Assembly (NCBI GenBank): GCA_902559395.1
Contig: CACEHR010000004.1
Span: forward strand, 1-64,000
From: an uncultured Pelagibacteraceae bacterium
Lineage (GTDB): Bacteria > Pseudomonadota > Alphaproteobacteria > Pelagibacterales > Pelagibacteraceae
DNA: 64,000 bases
Direction: 5' to 3'
Under the pieces are notes generated by a model. That model saw only the letters and a program-made list of their open reading frames with translations. It did not search any database and had not been told where the DNA came from. This document shows, piece by piece, positions 52,854 to 62,502 of this stretch (within the stretch, counting starts at the first letter, position 1; every line of letters begins with the position of its first letter). The position numbers and the translations under genes are program-made.

Positions 52854-53727
52854 GTCGTGAAACAGATAGCTTTTTTTTCAAATACATCTCTCTTCTAAAT
52901 ATAATAATAGATGAAACAATAACCAATAAAGCACCTAATAAAGTTTTAGAAGTTGGTATTTCATCCCAAATAAAATATCCAAAAATTATTGCAAATACTA
53001 ATCCAAGATATTTTAAAGGGGAAACTAAACTTACTTCTGAATATTTGTAAGATTGTGATAACCATAAATTAGCAAGACCACCTAATATACCAACCATAGA
53101 TAGCAAAAATAAATCAATTAAACTTGGCAAAATCCATCCCTGATAGAAAGATAGAAAACTTAAAAGCATTATTGAGAATGAAAAGAAAAAACTAATCAAC
53201 CAGGCAGGTTCGGTTGATGATAATTTTCTTATAGCAATAGCAACGTAAGATAGACCTAAGCAAAAAATTATTGGATAAATATAATATAAATTTAAAGAAC
53301 TAAAACCTGGTTCAGTTATAAAAATTATACCAACAAATCCAACTAGGACCGCTAACCATCGATAAATACCAACTTTTTCTTTTAATAAAAAAATTGAAAA
53401 TATTGTTATAAATATTGGTGCTGCAAAAGAAATACTTACAACTGTTGCTAAAGGCAAATTTCTTAATGCTATAAATATAGAAACCAAAGCAATTAATCCT
53501 GCTAAACATCTTTTAAAATGAAGAAATGGTCTAGTTGTTTTATAAAAATCTAAATATCTATCTTTAGGAATAAGAAATAAAATAGGAATTATCCCACAAA
53601 ATCCTCTGAAAAATAATACTTGGCCGACAGGATAATCCTCAGACCATTTAACAATCACATCCATAAGAGAAAATGCACATACCGATATGAACATGTAAAA
53701 AAAGCCTAATTGATTTTTTGATAGCAT
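52846..53727 (-). CDS. DMT-superfamily (EamA) permease
   Basis: 293 residues with ten hydrophobic segments in two EamA repeats, e.g. SLMDVIVKWSEDYPVGQVLF near the start and the second repeat about 150-285 (PTSKTLLGALLVIVSS). These are metabolite exporters of wide, unpredictable specificity; the closest by pattern is the RarD/YdcZ-type S-adenosylmethionine or drug exporter group. It shares its tail with the glycosylase gene. Confidence 0.82.
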   Translation of the reverse strand: MLSKNQLGFFYMFISVCAFSLMDVIVKWSEDYPVGQVLFFRGFCGIIPILFLIPKDRYLDFYKTTRPFLHFKRCLAGLIALVSIFIALRNLPLATVVSISFAAPIFITIFSIFLLKEKVGIYRWLAVLVGFVGIIFITEPGFSSLNLYYIYPIIFCLGLSYVAIAIRKLSSTEPAWLISFFFSFSIMLLSFLSFYQGWILPSLIDLFLLSMVGILGGLANLWLSQSYKYSEVSLVSPLKYLGLVFAIIFGYFIWDEIPTSKTLLGALLVIVSSIIIFRREMYLKKKLSVSRHE

Positions 53728-53761
53728 ATGATTAACTTTAGATTAATTAAGTTAATTATCA

Positions 53762-54205
53762 ATGGAAATAGCAATTTTAGGATTAGGATGTTTTTGGGGA
53801 CCAGAAATTAAGTTTAGTAAACTTGATGGAGTTATAAAAACAGAAGTAGGTTATTGTGGAGGTCATAATGCTGAAACAAATTACAAAGAAGTATGCACAG
53901 GCACAACAAATCATGCAGAAGTAGTAAAATTAGATTTTGATCCTAAAGTAATATCTTACGAGAAAATTCTTAAATATTTTTTTGAAATTCATGATCCAAC
54001 AACCTTAAATTCTCAAGGACCAGATTTCGGAACTCAATATAGAAGTGAAATATTTTATCTAAATGATCAGCAAAAAATTACTGCTGAAAAAATGATAGAA
54101 AAAGAAAACGTCAAATTATCAGGAAAAGTAGTTACAAAAACTTCTTTAGTTAAAAATTATTGCCCAGCTGAAGAGTATCATCAACGATATTTGGAAAAAA
54201 GATAA
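53762..54205 (+). CDS. msrA: Peptide methionine sulfoxide reductase MsrA
   Basis: 147 residues. The catalytic Cys is C10 in GLGCFWGPE; YCGGHNAETNYKEVCTGTTNHAE is the diagnostic central block; the C-terminal CPAEEYHQRYLEK ends the family pattern. It reduces methionine-S-sulfoxide in oxidised proteins using thioredoxin. It is shorter than many MsrA (no extended N-terminus). It starts a run of sulfur/redox and efflux genes, one base before the sulfurtransferase. Confidence 0.95.
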   Translation: MEIAILGLGCFWGPEIKFSKLDGVIKTEVGYCGGHNAETNYKEVCTGTTNHAEVVKLDFDPKVISYEKILKYFFEIHDPTTLNSQGPDFGTQYRSEIFYLNDQQKITAEKMIEKENVKLSGKVVTKTSLVKNYCPAEEYHQRYLEKR

Positions 54206-54206
54206 A

Positions 54207-55019
54207 ATGTCTTTAGTTGATACAAGTTGGTTAGAAAATAATATTGATAAAGTAAAAATTATTGATTGCTCATGGCATATGCCTCAAACTCAAAGAAACG
54301 GTTTTGAGGAATATACAGAGGAACATATTCCAAATGCTATTTTTTTTGATTTAGATGAAAATTCTAAATTAGATACTGATTTACCACATATGCTTACTGA
54401 TACTAAATCTTGGGAAAAAATAATGGGCAACATGGGTATAGAAAATAATGATCGAATAGTAGTTTATGATAATTCTGATGTTATTAGTTCTTGTAGATGT
54501 TGGTACAATTTAATTTATTATGGACATGATACTAAACTAGTTCATGTTCTAGATGGTGGATTAAAAAAATGGAAAAAAGAAAATAAACCTACAGATAACA
54601 ATGAAGTAACCAATCAAACTTCAAAGTATATATGTAAAGAAAATATAGAACTAGTTAAAAATAAAAAACAAATAGATGAAAATATTAATTCACATGAATT
54701 TAATGTTGTTGATGCAAGAAGTAGAGAAAGATTTGAAGGCAAAGTTGCTGAACCAAGGAAAGGTCTTAGAAGTGGTTCAATAAAAAATTCTTTTTGCCTA
54801 CCCTTTTCTGAATTAATTAATGAGGACCACACTTTCGTTAGTAAAGATAAAATACTTGAAAAGTTTAAGTCCTTTAATTTTGACTATGATAAAAATCTAG
54901 TATTTTCATGTGGTTCTGGAGTGACTGCAAGTGTATTGGCACTAGCTTATTCTTTAATAAATGCTAAATATATGCCGACAATTTACGATGGCTCTTGGGC
55001 TGAATATGGAAAAAATTAA
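54207..55019 (+). CDS. sseA: 3-mercaptopyruvate/thiosulfate sulfurtransferase
   Basis: 270 residues with two rhodanese domains. The active-site loop CGSGVTA (C235-A241) is the mercaptopyruvate-sulfurtransferase type rather than CRKGVT of thiosulfate enzymes. VVDARSRERFEGKVAEPRKGLRSG (about 167-190) is the conserved second-domain motif. It transfers sulfur from mercaptopyruvate to thiols or cyanide. It lies one base after msrA, and three bases before the efflux adaptor. Confidence 0.92.
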   Translation: MSLVDTSWLENNIDKVKIIDCSWHMPQTQRNGFEEYTEEHIPNAIFFDLDENSKLDTDLPHMLTDTKSWEKIMGNMGIENNDRIVVYDNSDVISSCRCWYNLIYYGHDTKLVHVLDGGLKKWKKENKPTDNNEVTNQTSKYICKENIELVKNKKQIDENINSHEFNVVDARSRERFEGKVAEPRKGLRSGSIKNSFCLPFSELINEDHTFVSKDKILEKFKSFNFDYDKNLVFSCGSGVTASVLALAYSLINAKYMPTIYDGSWAEYGKN

Positions 55020-55022
55020 CTT

Positions 55023-56018
55023 ATGAAAACATCTACAAAAATAACAAGTATAGTAATCATATTTTTCTTAATCATTGCAACAGTGATCATTGGAAGAACA
55101 ATGATAGGTAATCATTTCAAAAAAAAATTTAGTAAAAGACCACCTCCTGGAATAATAATAACTACTACTCAAGAGAGAGTTTTTGAAAATGTTGTTAGTA
55201 CCTACGGGACCGCAACTCCAATTCAAACACAATCATTTAAAATTGAAAAATATGAGATATTAAAACCTATAAAATTTAATCAAAAAGTTAAAAAAGGTGA
55301 TGTAATTGCTGAGCTTAAAAATCGAAAAGTAATTGCTCAATTTGATGGTGTTATTGGAAAAAGAGAATTTTCAGAAGATATAGAGGTTTCAAAATCTTCA
55401 ATATTAATTAATCTTGAAGATACTAGCTCAATATATTGTGATGTAGATATACCTGAAATTTTTGTACCATTTGTTAAGGTTGGTCTGCCAGTTGATATTA
55501 AATTTTCTGGATATAAAAATAAAATTTATAAAGGTGAAGTAGACTCTTTTGCTAGCAGGATAAGTGAAGATACAAGAGCTTTAGCAACAAGAATTAAGAT
55601 GGATAATGCATCAGGTGAAATATTACCTGGCTCATTTTTAGAAATATCAATTAAATATGATGTAAGAAATGGCTTAAGTGCTCCTGACACTAGTACAATT
55701 GTCGAGGGTGAAAATGTTTTTATTTATAAAGTAGATGAAAAAAATAAAGTAATGAAAACAAAGGTAACCATTGGTGATAGATATTTAGGCTTTGTAGAAA
55801 TATTAGATGGATTAAATAATGGAGATAAAATTGTTGCAGAAGGAACAAAAAAAGTAAGACCAAATTTAACAATCAGACCTATTGAGAAAGGTGCTAAAAA
55901 AAAACAAGGAAATTCTAGCTGGGGTAAAAAAGATAAATCAAAAAAAGCTGAAGAAAAAAAAGGTAAATTTGATTGGTTAAAAAATATTTTTAAAAAATCA
56001 GATAAAGAGAAAAAATAA
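55023..56018 (+). CDS. RND efflux periplasmic adaptor, hairpin-less
   Basis: 331 residues with an N-terminal membrane anchor (about 7-25). The lipoyl-like halves are VKKGDVIAEL (89-98) and VIAQFDGVIGKREF (103-116): they follow each other with almost nothing between, so the alpha-helical hairpin that usually reaches TolC is missing. A beta-barrel domain (about 135-220) and membrane-proximal domain (to about 285) follow. The end (about 290-331) is a Lys-rich tail. It pairs with the RND pump gene 4 bases downstream. Confidence 0.87.
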   Translation: MKTSTKITSIVIIFFLIIATVIIGRTMIGNHFKKKFSKRPPPGIIITTTQERVFENVVSTYGTATPIQTQSFKIEKYEILKPIKFNQKVKKGDVIAELKNRKVIAQFDGVIGKREFSEDIEVSKSSILINLEDTSSIYCDVDIPEIFVPFVKVGLPVDIKFSGYKNKIYKGEVDSFASRISEDTRALATRIKMDNASGEILPGSFLEISIKYDVRNGLSAPDTSTIVEGENVFIYKVDEKNKVMKTKVTIGDRYLGFVEILDGLNNGDKIVAEGTKKVRPNLTIRPIEKGAKKKQGNSSWGKKDKSKKAEEKKGKFDWLKNIFKKSDKEKK

Positions 56019-56022
56019 TTAA

Positions 56023-59000
56023 ATGTATATAACTGAAGTTAGTATTAAACGACCTGTTGTTGCTTGGGTCATGTCTTTAATATTAATTATTTTTGGTATT
56101 TTTGTCTTTTTAGAATTGCCAGTAAGAGAACTTCCTGATGGTATACAGCCTCCAGTAGTTCAAGTTCAAACCGATTATAAATCTGCTTCAGCCGAAATTG
56201 TTGATGAAGAAATAACTCAAAAATTAGAGGACGTAATTGGTGGAGCTGAGGGTATCAAAAATATTGACTCAAGTTCTCTCAATGGAAGAAGTAGGATTAA
56301 TATTCAATTCAACACAGACATTGATTTAGATGATGCTGCTAATGATATTAGGGAAAGAGTTGCAAGGGTTGTAGATAATTTACCAAGTGAGTCAAACCCT
56401 CCACAAATTTTAAAACAGGCAGCAGGTTTTACAACTACAATGTGGGTAGCTTTATCATCTCCAACTTGGAATGATTTAGATCTTGGAGATTATGCTGAAA
56501 GATATCTAATAGATGCATTCTCAAGTGTACCAAACGTAGGTAGAATTTTAGTTGGTGGATTAAGAGAGCTTAGTGTTAGAGTTTGGATAGATCCAATAAA
56601 ATTAGCTGCAAACGATCTTACAATTCAGGAAGTTGAAAGAGCTCTTAGAAATGAGAATATAAACCTTCCAGCTGGAACCTTAGAAGCTAATAACAAAGAC
56701 TTAACTTTAAACATTGATAAATCCTATTCTAGTATTGATACAATTAAACAATTACCACTTAGGAAAAACAAAGAAAAAGTTATCATTTTATCTGATGTGG
56801 CTAATATAGAGTTTGGACCTGTTTCAGAAAAAACTTTATTTAAAGCTCAAAGAAAAAATGCAGTAAATTTAAAAACTGTTGGTATTGGTATTTATGCTAA
56901 AAGTGGTGCATCAACTGTAGAACTTTCCAAACAAATAAAAATTAAAATCAAAGAACTTAACAAATCCTTACCTGATGGATTAAAGTTAGAAATAGCATTT
57001 AACAGAGCAACCTACATTGGTGCTGCAATAGAAGAAGTATATAAAAGTTTAGTAATTGCATTTGTATTAGTTGTTTTAATTATTTATCTTTTTTTAGGTA
57101 ACCTTAAAGCAGTAATAGTTCCTGCGGTTGCTTTACCAGTTAGTCTTATTGGATCATTTCTAGGTTTATATATTTTTGATCTATCAATTAATATTTTTGT
57201 ATTACTAAGTTTTATTCTAGCAATTGGTATAATCACTGATGACTCTGTGATCATGACTGATGCGATCTACACAAGAATTGAAAATGGTGAAACACCTTTA
57301 GTAGCTGCTTACAAGGGTTCTAAACAAATTACATTTGCAATTATTGCAACGACTTTAATTCTTATAGCAGTATTTTTACCTTTAATTTTTATTAAAGGAA
57401 TATCAGGAACTTTGTTTAAAGAAACAGCAATAGCCTTATCTTTTTCAATTGTTGTATCTTCTTTTGTGGCATTAACATTATCTCCAATGCTAGGAAGTAA
57501 ATTTTTAAACAAAAAAGAAAAAATTAATTTTATTGTAAAAAAATTTAATAATGGATTTAAATCTTTTACAGGATTTTATATTAATTCCCTTAGATATTGG
57601 GTGAATAAGCAAAAAACAATTTCAGTATTTATAATTTTAATTATTGCCGCTTCTGCTTATTTGTTTAATTTTTCTAAAAAAGAATTGATACCAGTTGAAG
57701 ATAGGGGTGCTTATTTAATTATTGGGTCAACTGATGAAGGAAGTTCATTTGAATACACCCAAGAAAAAGCTCAAATAATTGAAGGAAGAATATTAAGATT
57801 ATTGCAGGCAGAAAACAGTCCATATGCAAGATTAATAATGAGAGTTCCTGGTTTTGGAAGATCTGCTACGTCTTATAACAGTTTTATAATTATTGCATTA
57901 CTTGATGAATGGAAAAATAGAGAAAAAGGTAGTCAAACAATATTAAGAGAAGCTATTGGGCAAGTAGTTTCTGTACCTGAAACTTTCGCTTTTCCAATTT
58001 CTCCACAATCAATCAGAGTATCTAGTTATAATAAGCCTGTTCAAATGGTCATATATGGATCTAGTTACGAAGAATTAGAAGAAATTCAAAATAGTGTCTT
58101 AAGAGAATTAAGAAAAAATAGAAATATGTCTAGAATTGAAAGTGATTATACAAAAAATAAACCAGAGGTTAAATTAATCACAAATAAAAATAGAGCAAAT
58201 GATTTGGGAGTTTCTACAGAAAATATAGGTAGAACTTTAGAAACTCTTTATGGAGGAAAAAGAGTAACAACTTTTAGTAAAGAGGGAAGAGAATACCCAA
58301 TTATTTTACAGCAATATTTAGCGGACAGAAGAGATAAAGATGGGTTATCAAAAATTTTTGTTAGATCGGAAACTACAGGTAAACTTGTATCTGTTGCAAG
58401 TTTAGTTGAATTTAAAGAAAAAGGCACTGCTGAAGCACTTCCAAGATATAATCGTCAAAGAGCTGTTACAATTTCTGCTGCGCTTGCAGAAGATTATACT
58501 CTAACAGAAGCAATAAAATATCTAGAAGATGTAATGATTAGAGTTGCACCTCAAAATCAAATCACCTGGAAAGGGAAATCTGAAGAATTAAAAGAAACAA
58601 CAAATGAAATATACTTAATCTTTGCTCTTGCTTTGTTAACTGCTTATTTAGTTATGGCAGCAACATTTAACTCTTTTGTTCATCCATTTATTATTATTTT
58701 AACAGTACCATTAGCTGTATTTGGTGGCTTAGTATTTATTTTATTTTTGAACAGTTCAGTAAATATTTTCTCTCAAATCGCTTTAATAATACTCATTGGT
58801 ATATCCACAAAGAATAGTATTTTGATTGTAGACTACACAAACCAAATAAGAACTACCGGTGTTAAAATTCAGGACGCTATAATTAAAGCTTGCGAACTAA
58901 GAATTCGACCGATCATAATGACTTCACTTAGTACAATGATAGCAATGCTTCCATTAGTTATTGGAAATATTGGCCCAGGTGCAGGTGAAGGCTCTAGATT

Positions 59001-59145
59001 AGCTGTGGGTTCTACAATTTTAGGCGGAATGATTATTTCAACCTTCTTTACTTTATATGTAACTCCAACAATGTATTTAGCTCTTGCAAAAAATACTAAG
59101 CGAATTGATGCAGTTGATATTGAATTAAAAAAACAGCTAAATTAA
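56023..59145 (+). CDS. RND efflux pump (HAE1 family)
   Basis: 1040 residues, the AcrB/MexF-type length. The proton-relay pair is DD near residues 406-407 (GIITDDSVIM) in TM4, and the relay Lys is in STKNSILIVDY near 929. The two large periplasmic loops are full length. It is probably a trimeric drug or metabolite exporter; the substrate cannot be told. No TolC-type gene lies nearby. The final TAA interlocks in TTAA (59142-59145) with the convergent lipoprotein gene. Confidence 0.93.
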   Translation: MYITEVSIKRPVVAWVMSLILIIFGIFVFLELPVRELPDGIQPPVVQVQTDYKSASAEIVDEEITQKLEDVIGGAEGIKNIDSSSLNGRSRINIQFNTDIDLDDAANDIRERVARVVDNLPSESNPPQILKQAAGFTTTMWVALSSPTWNDLDLGDYAERYLIDAFSSVPNVGRILVGGLRELSVRVWIDPIKLAANDLTIQEVERALRNENINLPAGTLEANNKDLTLNIDKSYSSIDTIKQLPLRKNKEKVIILSDVANIEFGPVSEKTLFKAQRKNAVNLKTVGIGIYAKSGASTVELSKQIKIKIKELNKSLPDGLKLEIAFNRATYIGAAIEEVYKSLVIAFVLVVLIIYLFLGNLKAVIVPAVALPVSLIGSFLGLYIFDLSINIFVLLSFILAIGIITDDSVIMTDAIYTRIENGETPLVAAYKGSKQITFAIIATTLILIAVFLPLIFIKGISGTLFKETAIALSFSIVVSSFVALTLSPMLGSKFLNKKEKINFIVKKFNNGFKSFTGFYINSLRYWVNKQKTISVFIILIIAASAYLFNFSKKELIPVEDRGAYLIIGSTDEGSSFEYTQEKAQIIEGRILRLLQAENSPYARLIMRVPGFGRSATSYNSFIIIALLDEWKNREKGSQTILREAIGQVVSVPETFAFPISPQSIRVSSYNKPVQMVIYGSSYEELEEIQNSVLRELRKNRNMSRIESDYTKNKPEVKLITNKNRANDLGVSTENIGRTLETLYGGKRVTTFSKEGREYPIILQQYLADRRDKDGLSKIFVRSETTGKLVSVASLVEFKEKGTAEALPRYNRQRAVTISAALAEDYTLTEAIKYLEDVMIRVAPQNQITWKGKSEELKETTNEIYLIFALALLTAYLVMAATFNSFVHPFIIILTVPLAVFGGLVFILFLNSSVNIFSQIALIILIGISTKNSILIVDYTNQIRTTGVKIQDAIIKACELRIRPIIMTSLSTMIAMLPLVIGNIGPGAGEGSRLAVGSTILGGMIISTFFTLYVTPTMYLALAKNTKRIDAVDIELKKQLN

Positions 59146-59741
59146 AAAATAATATATTTTGACGTTGATAAAGAATTTTTACATTCTGATAATTGTTGCT
59201 TATAAATATTTGATTGTTTCTCCACTCTTTTGGCTAGATTAATTACTTTTTTATTTTTTTTATAATTTTTATAGTTACCCCACCCTTCATGATAAGCAAT
59301 ATATTGCTTGAAAGCGTCTTTTTTTGAAACTTTTAAAATTTTTTCAGTTTTGTTAGTGTACCAACCAATAAAATCTACACTGTCTTTAAATCTTGTCCTG
59401 GTAGCAAGCTTATTTCCAGTCTCTTCTTTATATTGTTTCCATGTTCCTTTTACAGCTTGTGAATACCCAAAAGAACTTGATGGTCTCTTGTAAGGCACTA
59501 CTTTAAATAATTTCTGTCTAGGAGGTTTTGCTAACCAGTCAAAACTGGATTCCATTTTTATAATTGCAAGTTGTAAATAAACTGGAGTTCCCCATTTTTT
59601 CTCTGCTTTTTTTGCATGTTTGTACCACAAGTATCTTTCATTAAATATGGAACAACCATCTGCTGTATTTTTAGGAACAGATGAACAGCCTGAAATTAAT
59701 ATAATTAAAACAAATAAAAAATTAATTTTTAATGTTTTCAT
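59142..59741 (-). CDS. Lytic-transglycosylase-like lipoprotein (SLT fold)
   Basis: 199 residues with a lipobox LISGC (C19). The SLT-type motif follows: IIKMESSFDW with the presumed catalytic Glu E64, then SSFGYSQAVKGTWKQYKEETG (the G-x-x-Q block) and the final YHEGWGNY. It is outer-membrane or periplasm bound and probably cuts peptidoglycan. It overlaps the upstream VanZ-like gene by 20 bases. Confidence 0.82.
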   Translation of the reverse strand: MKTLKINFLFVLIILISGCSSVPKNTADGCSIFNERYLWYKHAKKAEKKWGTPVYLQLAIIKMESSFDWLAKPPRQKLFKVVPYKRPSSSFGYSQAVKGTWKQYKEETGNKLATRTRFKDSVDFIGWYTNKTEKILKVSKKDAFKQYIAYHEGWGNYKNYKKNKKVINLAKRVEKQSNIYKQQLSECKNSLSTSKYIIF

Positions 59742-60117
59742 TTTTTTTAAAAAAATAAATAATAATTGTTATTATAATAACACCTATAAGATTTCCAAAT
59801 AAATCAGGAATTTCAAAACTTCTATTTGGTATAACGTAATGCAGTATCTCAAGTATTATTGATAAAAATAATAAATAAAAAGTAATAAATATAAATTGAG
59901 ACGATTTATTATATGTTAAATAACCAATAACAGAAAACAGAACAAACGCACACAAGTGATTAGTCGAAATTATAAAATCTGCTGTTATTTGTGGTTGTAA
60001 TTTACAATCATCGTATAGAAAACAACCAAGCAAACTACCAGGATATAAATATAAAAATATCAGAAAAAAATTGAATAAATAAAAAATAAATTTATATTTA
60101 GAAAAAAAATTAATCAT
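59722..60117 (-). CDS. VanZ-like membrane protein
   Basis: About 131 residues from the ATG at 60117 (a TTG at 60141 is also in frame). About four hydrophobic segments with the VanZ-like pattern NHLCAFVLFSVIGYLTY, then EILHYVIPNRSFEIPDLFGNLIGV (E-x-x-Q/H-x-x-P-x-R-x-x-x-x-x-D-x-x-x-N-x-x-G). VanZ family members have been tied to cell-wall and antibiotic tolerance, but the role here is unknown. It is the upstream neighbour of the transglycosylase-like lipoprotein. Confidence 0.78.
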   Translation of the reverse strand: MINFFSKYKFIFYLFNFFLIFLYLYPGSLLGCFLYDDCKLQPQITADFIISTNHLCAFVLFSVIGYLTYNKSSQFIFITFYLLFLSIILEILHYVIPNRSFEIPDLFGNLIGVIIITIIIYFFKKNENIKN

Positions 60118-60162
60118 TAATAATATAGTTTTATTTATCAAATTGATCTAAAAGATAAACAA

Positions 60163-60870
60163 ATGACTTATTTAATTTTAGTTAGACATGGTCAAAGTGT
60201 TTGGAATCTTGAAAAAAAATTTACTGGATGGGTGGATGTAGATTTAACAGAAAATGGACAATCAGAAGCAAAAAAAGCTGGCCAACTAATAAAACAAGAA
60301 AATATTAATATTGATCTTTATTATTCATCCCTTCAATTAAGAGCAAAAAATACTTTAAAAATAATACAAGAAGAATTGAAAGATTTTAAAAAAGTAAAAA
60401 GTGCATGGGAATTAAACGAAAGACATTATGGTGCTCTGACTGGATTAAATAAAGATGAAATGAAAATTAAACTTGGAGAAGAAAAAGTTCATCAATTTAG
60501 ACGTTCTTGGGATCTTAGACCTGACCCTTTAGATAAAAAAAATCCATATCATCCACTTAATATTGAAACTTACAAAGAAATTCCTTTAGAAATAATTCCT
60601 GATACCGAGTCTCTAAAAGATACATATGAAAGAGTAATAAAATTTTATAGCAAAGAGATAGAAAGCAAAACAAGTGAAAATATTCTCATTTCTGCTCATG
60701 GAAACTCTATTAGAGCTCTTTGCAAACACTTGTTTAATTTAGATGACAATGAAATATCTAAACTTGAAATTCCTACGGGAAATCCTCTTTTAATTGAATT
60801 AGAAAATAGAGAAATTTCTAATTGCAGATATCTTGATCAAGAAAGATCTAAAGATCTTTTAGTTTTTTAA
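60163..60870 (+). CDS. gpmA: 2,3-bisphosphoglycerate-dependent phosphoglycerate mutase
   Basis: 235 residues. The phosphohistidine motif LVRHGQSVWN (H9) and the family FTGWVDVDLTENG block; the second His is in ISAHGNSIRAL. ELNERHYGALTGLNKDE and RRSWDLRPDPLD are diagnostic of dPGM. It interconverts 2- and 3-phosphoglycerate. Its end overlaps the convergent murU by 23 bases. Length is near the E. coli enzyme (250). Confidence 0.96.
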   Translation: MTYLILVRHGQSVWNLEKKFTGWVDVDLTENGQSEAKKAGQLIKQENINIDLYYSSLQLRAKNTLKIIQEELKDFKKVKSAWELNERHYGALTGLNKDEMKIKLGEEKVHQFRRSWDLRPDPLDKKNPYHPLNIETYKEIPLEIIPDTESLKDTYERVIKFYSKEIESKTSENILISAHGNSIRALCKHLFNLDDNEISKLEIPTGNPLLIELENREISNCRYLDQERSKDLLVF

Positions 60871-61537
60871 AAATATCCAGATCTGTTAAATGATAAAAAT
60901 CTTTTTTGCTTTCATAACCAGATAACTTTTTTTGATCTAATAAATTATTCCAAATTTCCAAAATTGAGTAATTTTCTATTTTCTCTTTAATAAATAATTT
61001 TTTATTAATTATTTGACACCCGATGTAAATAAATTCTTTTTCAGCCTCTTTATTAATTAAATTATTTTTTAGATTGAAATCTCCTTTTAGCATTTTATCA
61101 AAACTTAATTTTTTATTTACTAAGAGAAGAATGTTTTCTAGTTTTTCAGAAAAATACATTTTTTCCATTTTTAATATCTCGTCTTTATAGTCATTACTCC
61201 AAATTGTATCTGGATTAAAAATTATAAAATCCTTTTCATTAGAGTCTTTAATCATATTTTGAATACCTCCCCCTGTATCTAAAATATGCTCACCATCCTC
61301 AATTATTTCGATATCAATATTGAAATTTTTACTGTTTAGAAAAACTGAAAATTGATCCTTCAAATAAAAAGTATTTATTAAGATTTTTTGAATACCTAGT
61401 TTTTCAATTAAATTAATACATCTCTCCAGCATACTTACAGCCTTAATCTCTAATAAGGGCTTTGGAGTATTTAAAGTAATTGGGTTTAATCTCTTTCCAA
61501 AACCTGCACATAAAATTAAAGCTGTATTTATTTTCAC
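60848..61537 (-). CDS. murU: N-acetylmuramate-1-phosphate uridylyltransferase (MurU-like)
   Basis: 229 residues, nucleotidyltransferase fold. LILCAGFGKRLNPIT and NTPKPLLEI (G-x-G-x-R-L ... P-K-P) give the NTP site, and LDTGGGIQNMIKD plus FNPDTIW the sugar site. It starts with GTG (61535-61537), immediately after amgK. Next to an AmgK-type kinase and tsaE, it fits the MurU route that makes UDP-MurNAc from recycled MurNAc-1-P and so bypasses the fosfomycin-sensitive step. A general sugar-1-P nucleotidyltransferase is the alternative. Confidence 0.83.
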   Translation of the reverse strand: MKINTALILCAGFGKRLNPITLNTPKPLLEIKAVSMLERCINLIEKLGIQKILINTFYLKDQFSVFLNSKNFNIDIEIIEDGEHILDTGGGIQNMIKDSNEKDFIIFNPDTIWSNDYKDEILKMEKMYFSEKLENILLLVNKKLSFDKMLKGDFNLKNNLINKEAEKEFIYIGCQIINKKLFIKEKIENYSILEIWNNLLDQKKLSGYESKKDFYHLTDLDIFKKLKDL

Positions 61538-61541
61538 ATCA

Positions 61542-62489
61542 CTACCTTATAAATTTTGGAAAATTATTTTTTAATAGCGAAATCAAATTATTGAATTCAT
61601 TTTGCTCTTTAATTCTATGATTAATCAATTCCCAAGCGTAGGGAATTAATTTAAGATATTTTTTTTTATTATCTCTAACAGCTAAACGCATAAATATACC
61701 AATTATTTTTAAATTTCTTAAAACGGATAATATTTCAAAATCTTTTTTAAATTTTTCTAAATCAATTTTTTTATTTGTTTTGACGTAAAACTTAAATACT
61801 TTCTCTTTTAATTCATTAGATGTTTTTAATCTTACATCATCAATTAAGGATGCTAAATCATAAGCTCTATTGCCAATTAGTGCATCTTGACTATCTATAA
61901 CCACTATTTTTTTATTAAAATACATTAAATTTGAAACATGAAAATCTCTATGAACAAATGTAACATTTTTATAATTTAATTTTGATAATAAATTTTTTAT
62001 CTCTAATTTAAATTTTTTATTAAATTTAATACTTTTTACTTTAGGTAGTATCTTTGGTGCATACCAGTCACAAAAAAGTTTAGTCTCATCAAGCAAAATT
62101 TTGTTATTATATTCTTGAACTTTATATAATTTATTTTTAAAATTTTTTACCTTTTTGTCTTTTATTAATTGTATTTTATTTAAAATTTTTATTATTTTTT
62201 TAAAAATGACATATTTATTATTTTTTTTATTTTTTAAAACTTGAAATAAAGTTTGATTTCCTAAGTCATTTATTTCTATATAATTATTAATGTAACTTTC
62301 ACTTAACAGATTTGGTGCTAAAATTTTATTTTTAATTAAAATTTTATTTACCGCATCATAAATTAAGAGATTTTTTAACTTTTCTTTCTTAGATATTACT
62401 ACAATTGATTTATTTTCTTTGTTTCTGTAAAATTCTCTAAAAGATGCATCACCTTTTATTTTTTTCAATTTTGCTAAGCTTTTCATCAA
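61542..62489 (-). CDS. amgK: Anomeric MurNAc/GlcNAc kinase (AmgK-like, APH fold)
   Basis: 315 residues of the aminoglycoside phosphotransferase fold. The Brenner-type motif VHRDFHVSNLMYF (about 184-196) and the metal site VVIDSQDALIGNRAYDLASL (about 201-220) are clear. The N-terminal LKKIKGDASFREFYR is that of AmgK. It phosphorylates MurNAc or GlcNAc at C1. It follows tsaE by 13 bases and precedes murU by 4, the order tsaE-amgK-murU known in alphaproteobacteria. Confidence 0.85.
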   Translation of the reverse strand: MMKSLAKLKKIKGDASFREFYRNKENKSIVVISKKEKLKNLLIYDAVNKILIKNKILAPNLLSESYINNYIEINDLGNQTLFQVLKNKKNNKYVIFKKIIKILNKIQLIKDKKVKNFKNKLYKVQEYNNKILLDETKLFCDWYAPKILPKVKSIKFNKKFKLEIKNLLSKLNYKNVTFVHRDFHVSNLMYFNKKIVVIDSQDALIGNRAYDLASLIDDVRLKTSNELKEKVFKFYVKTNKKIDLEKFKKDFEILSVLRNLKIIGIFMRLAVRDNKKKYLKLIPYAWELINHRIKEQNEFNNLISLLKNNFPKFIR

Positions 62490-62502
62490 AATAAGTTTTA
62501 AT

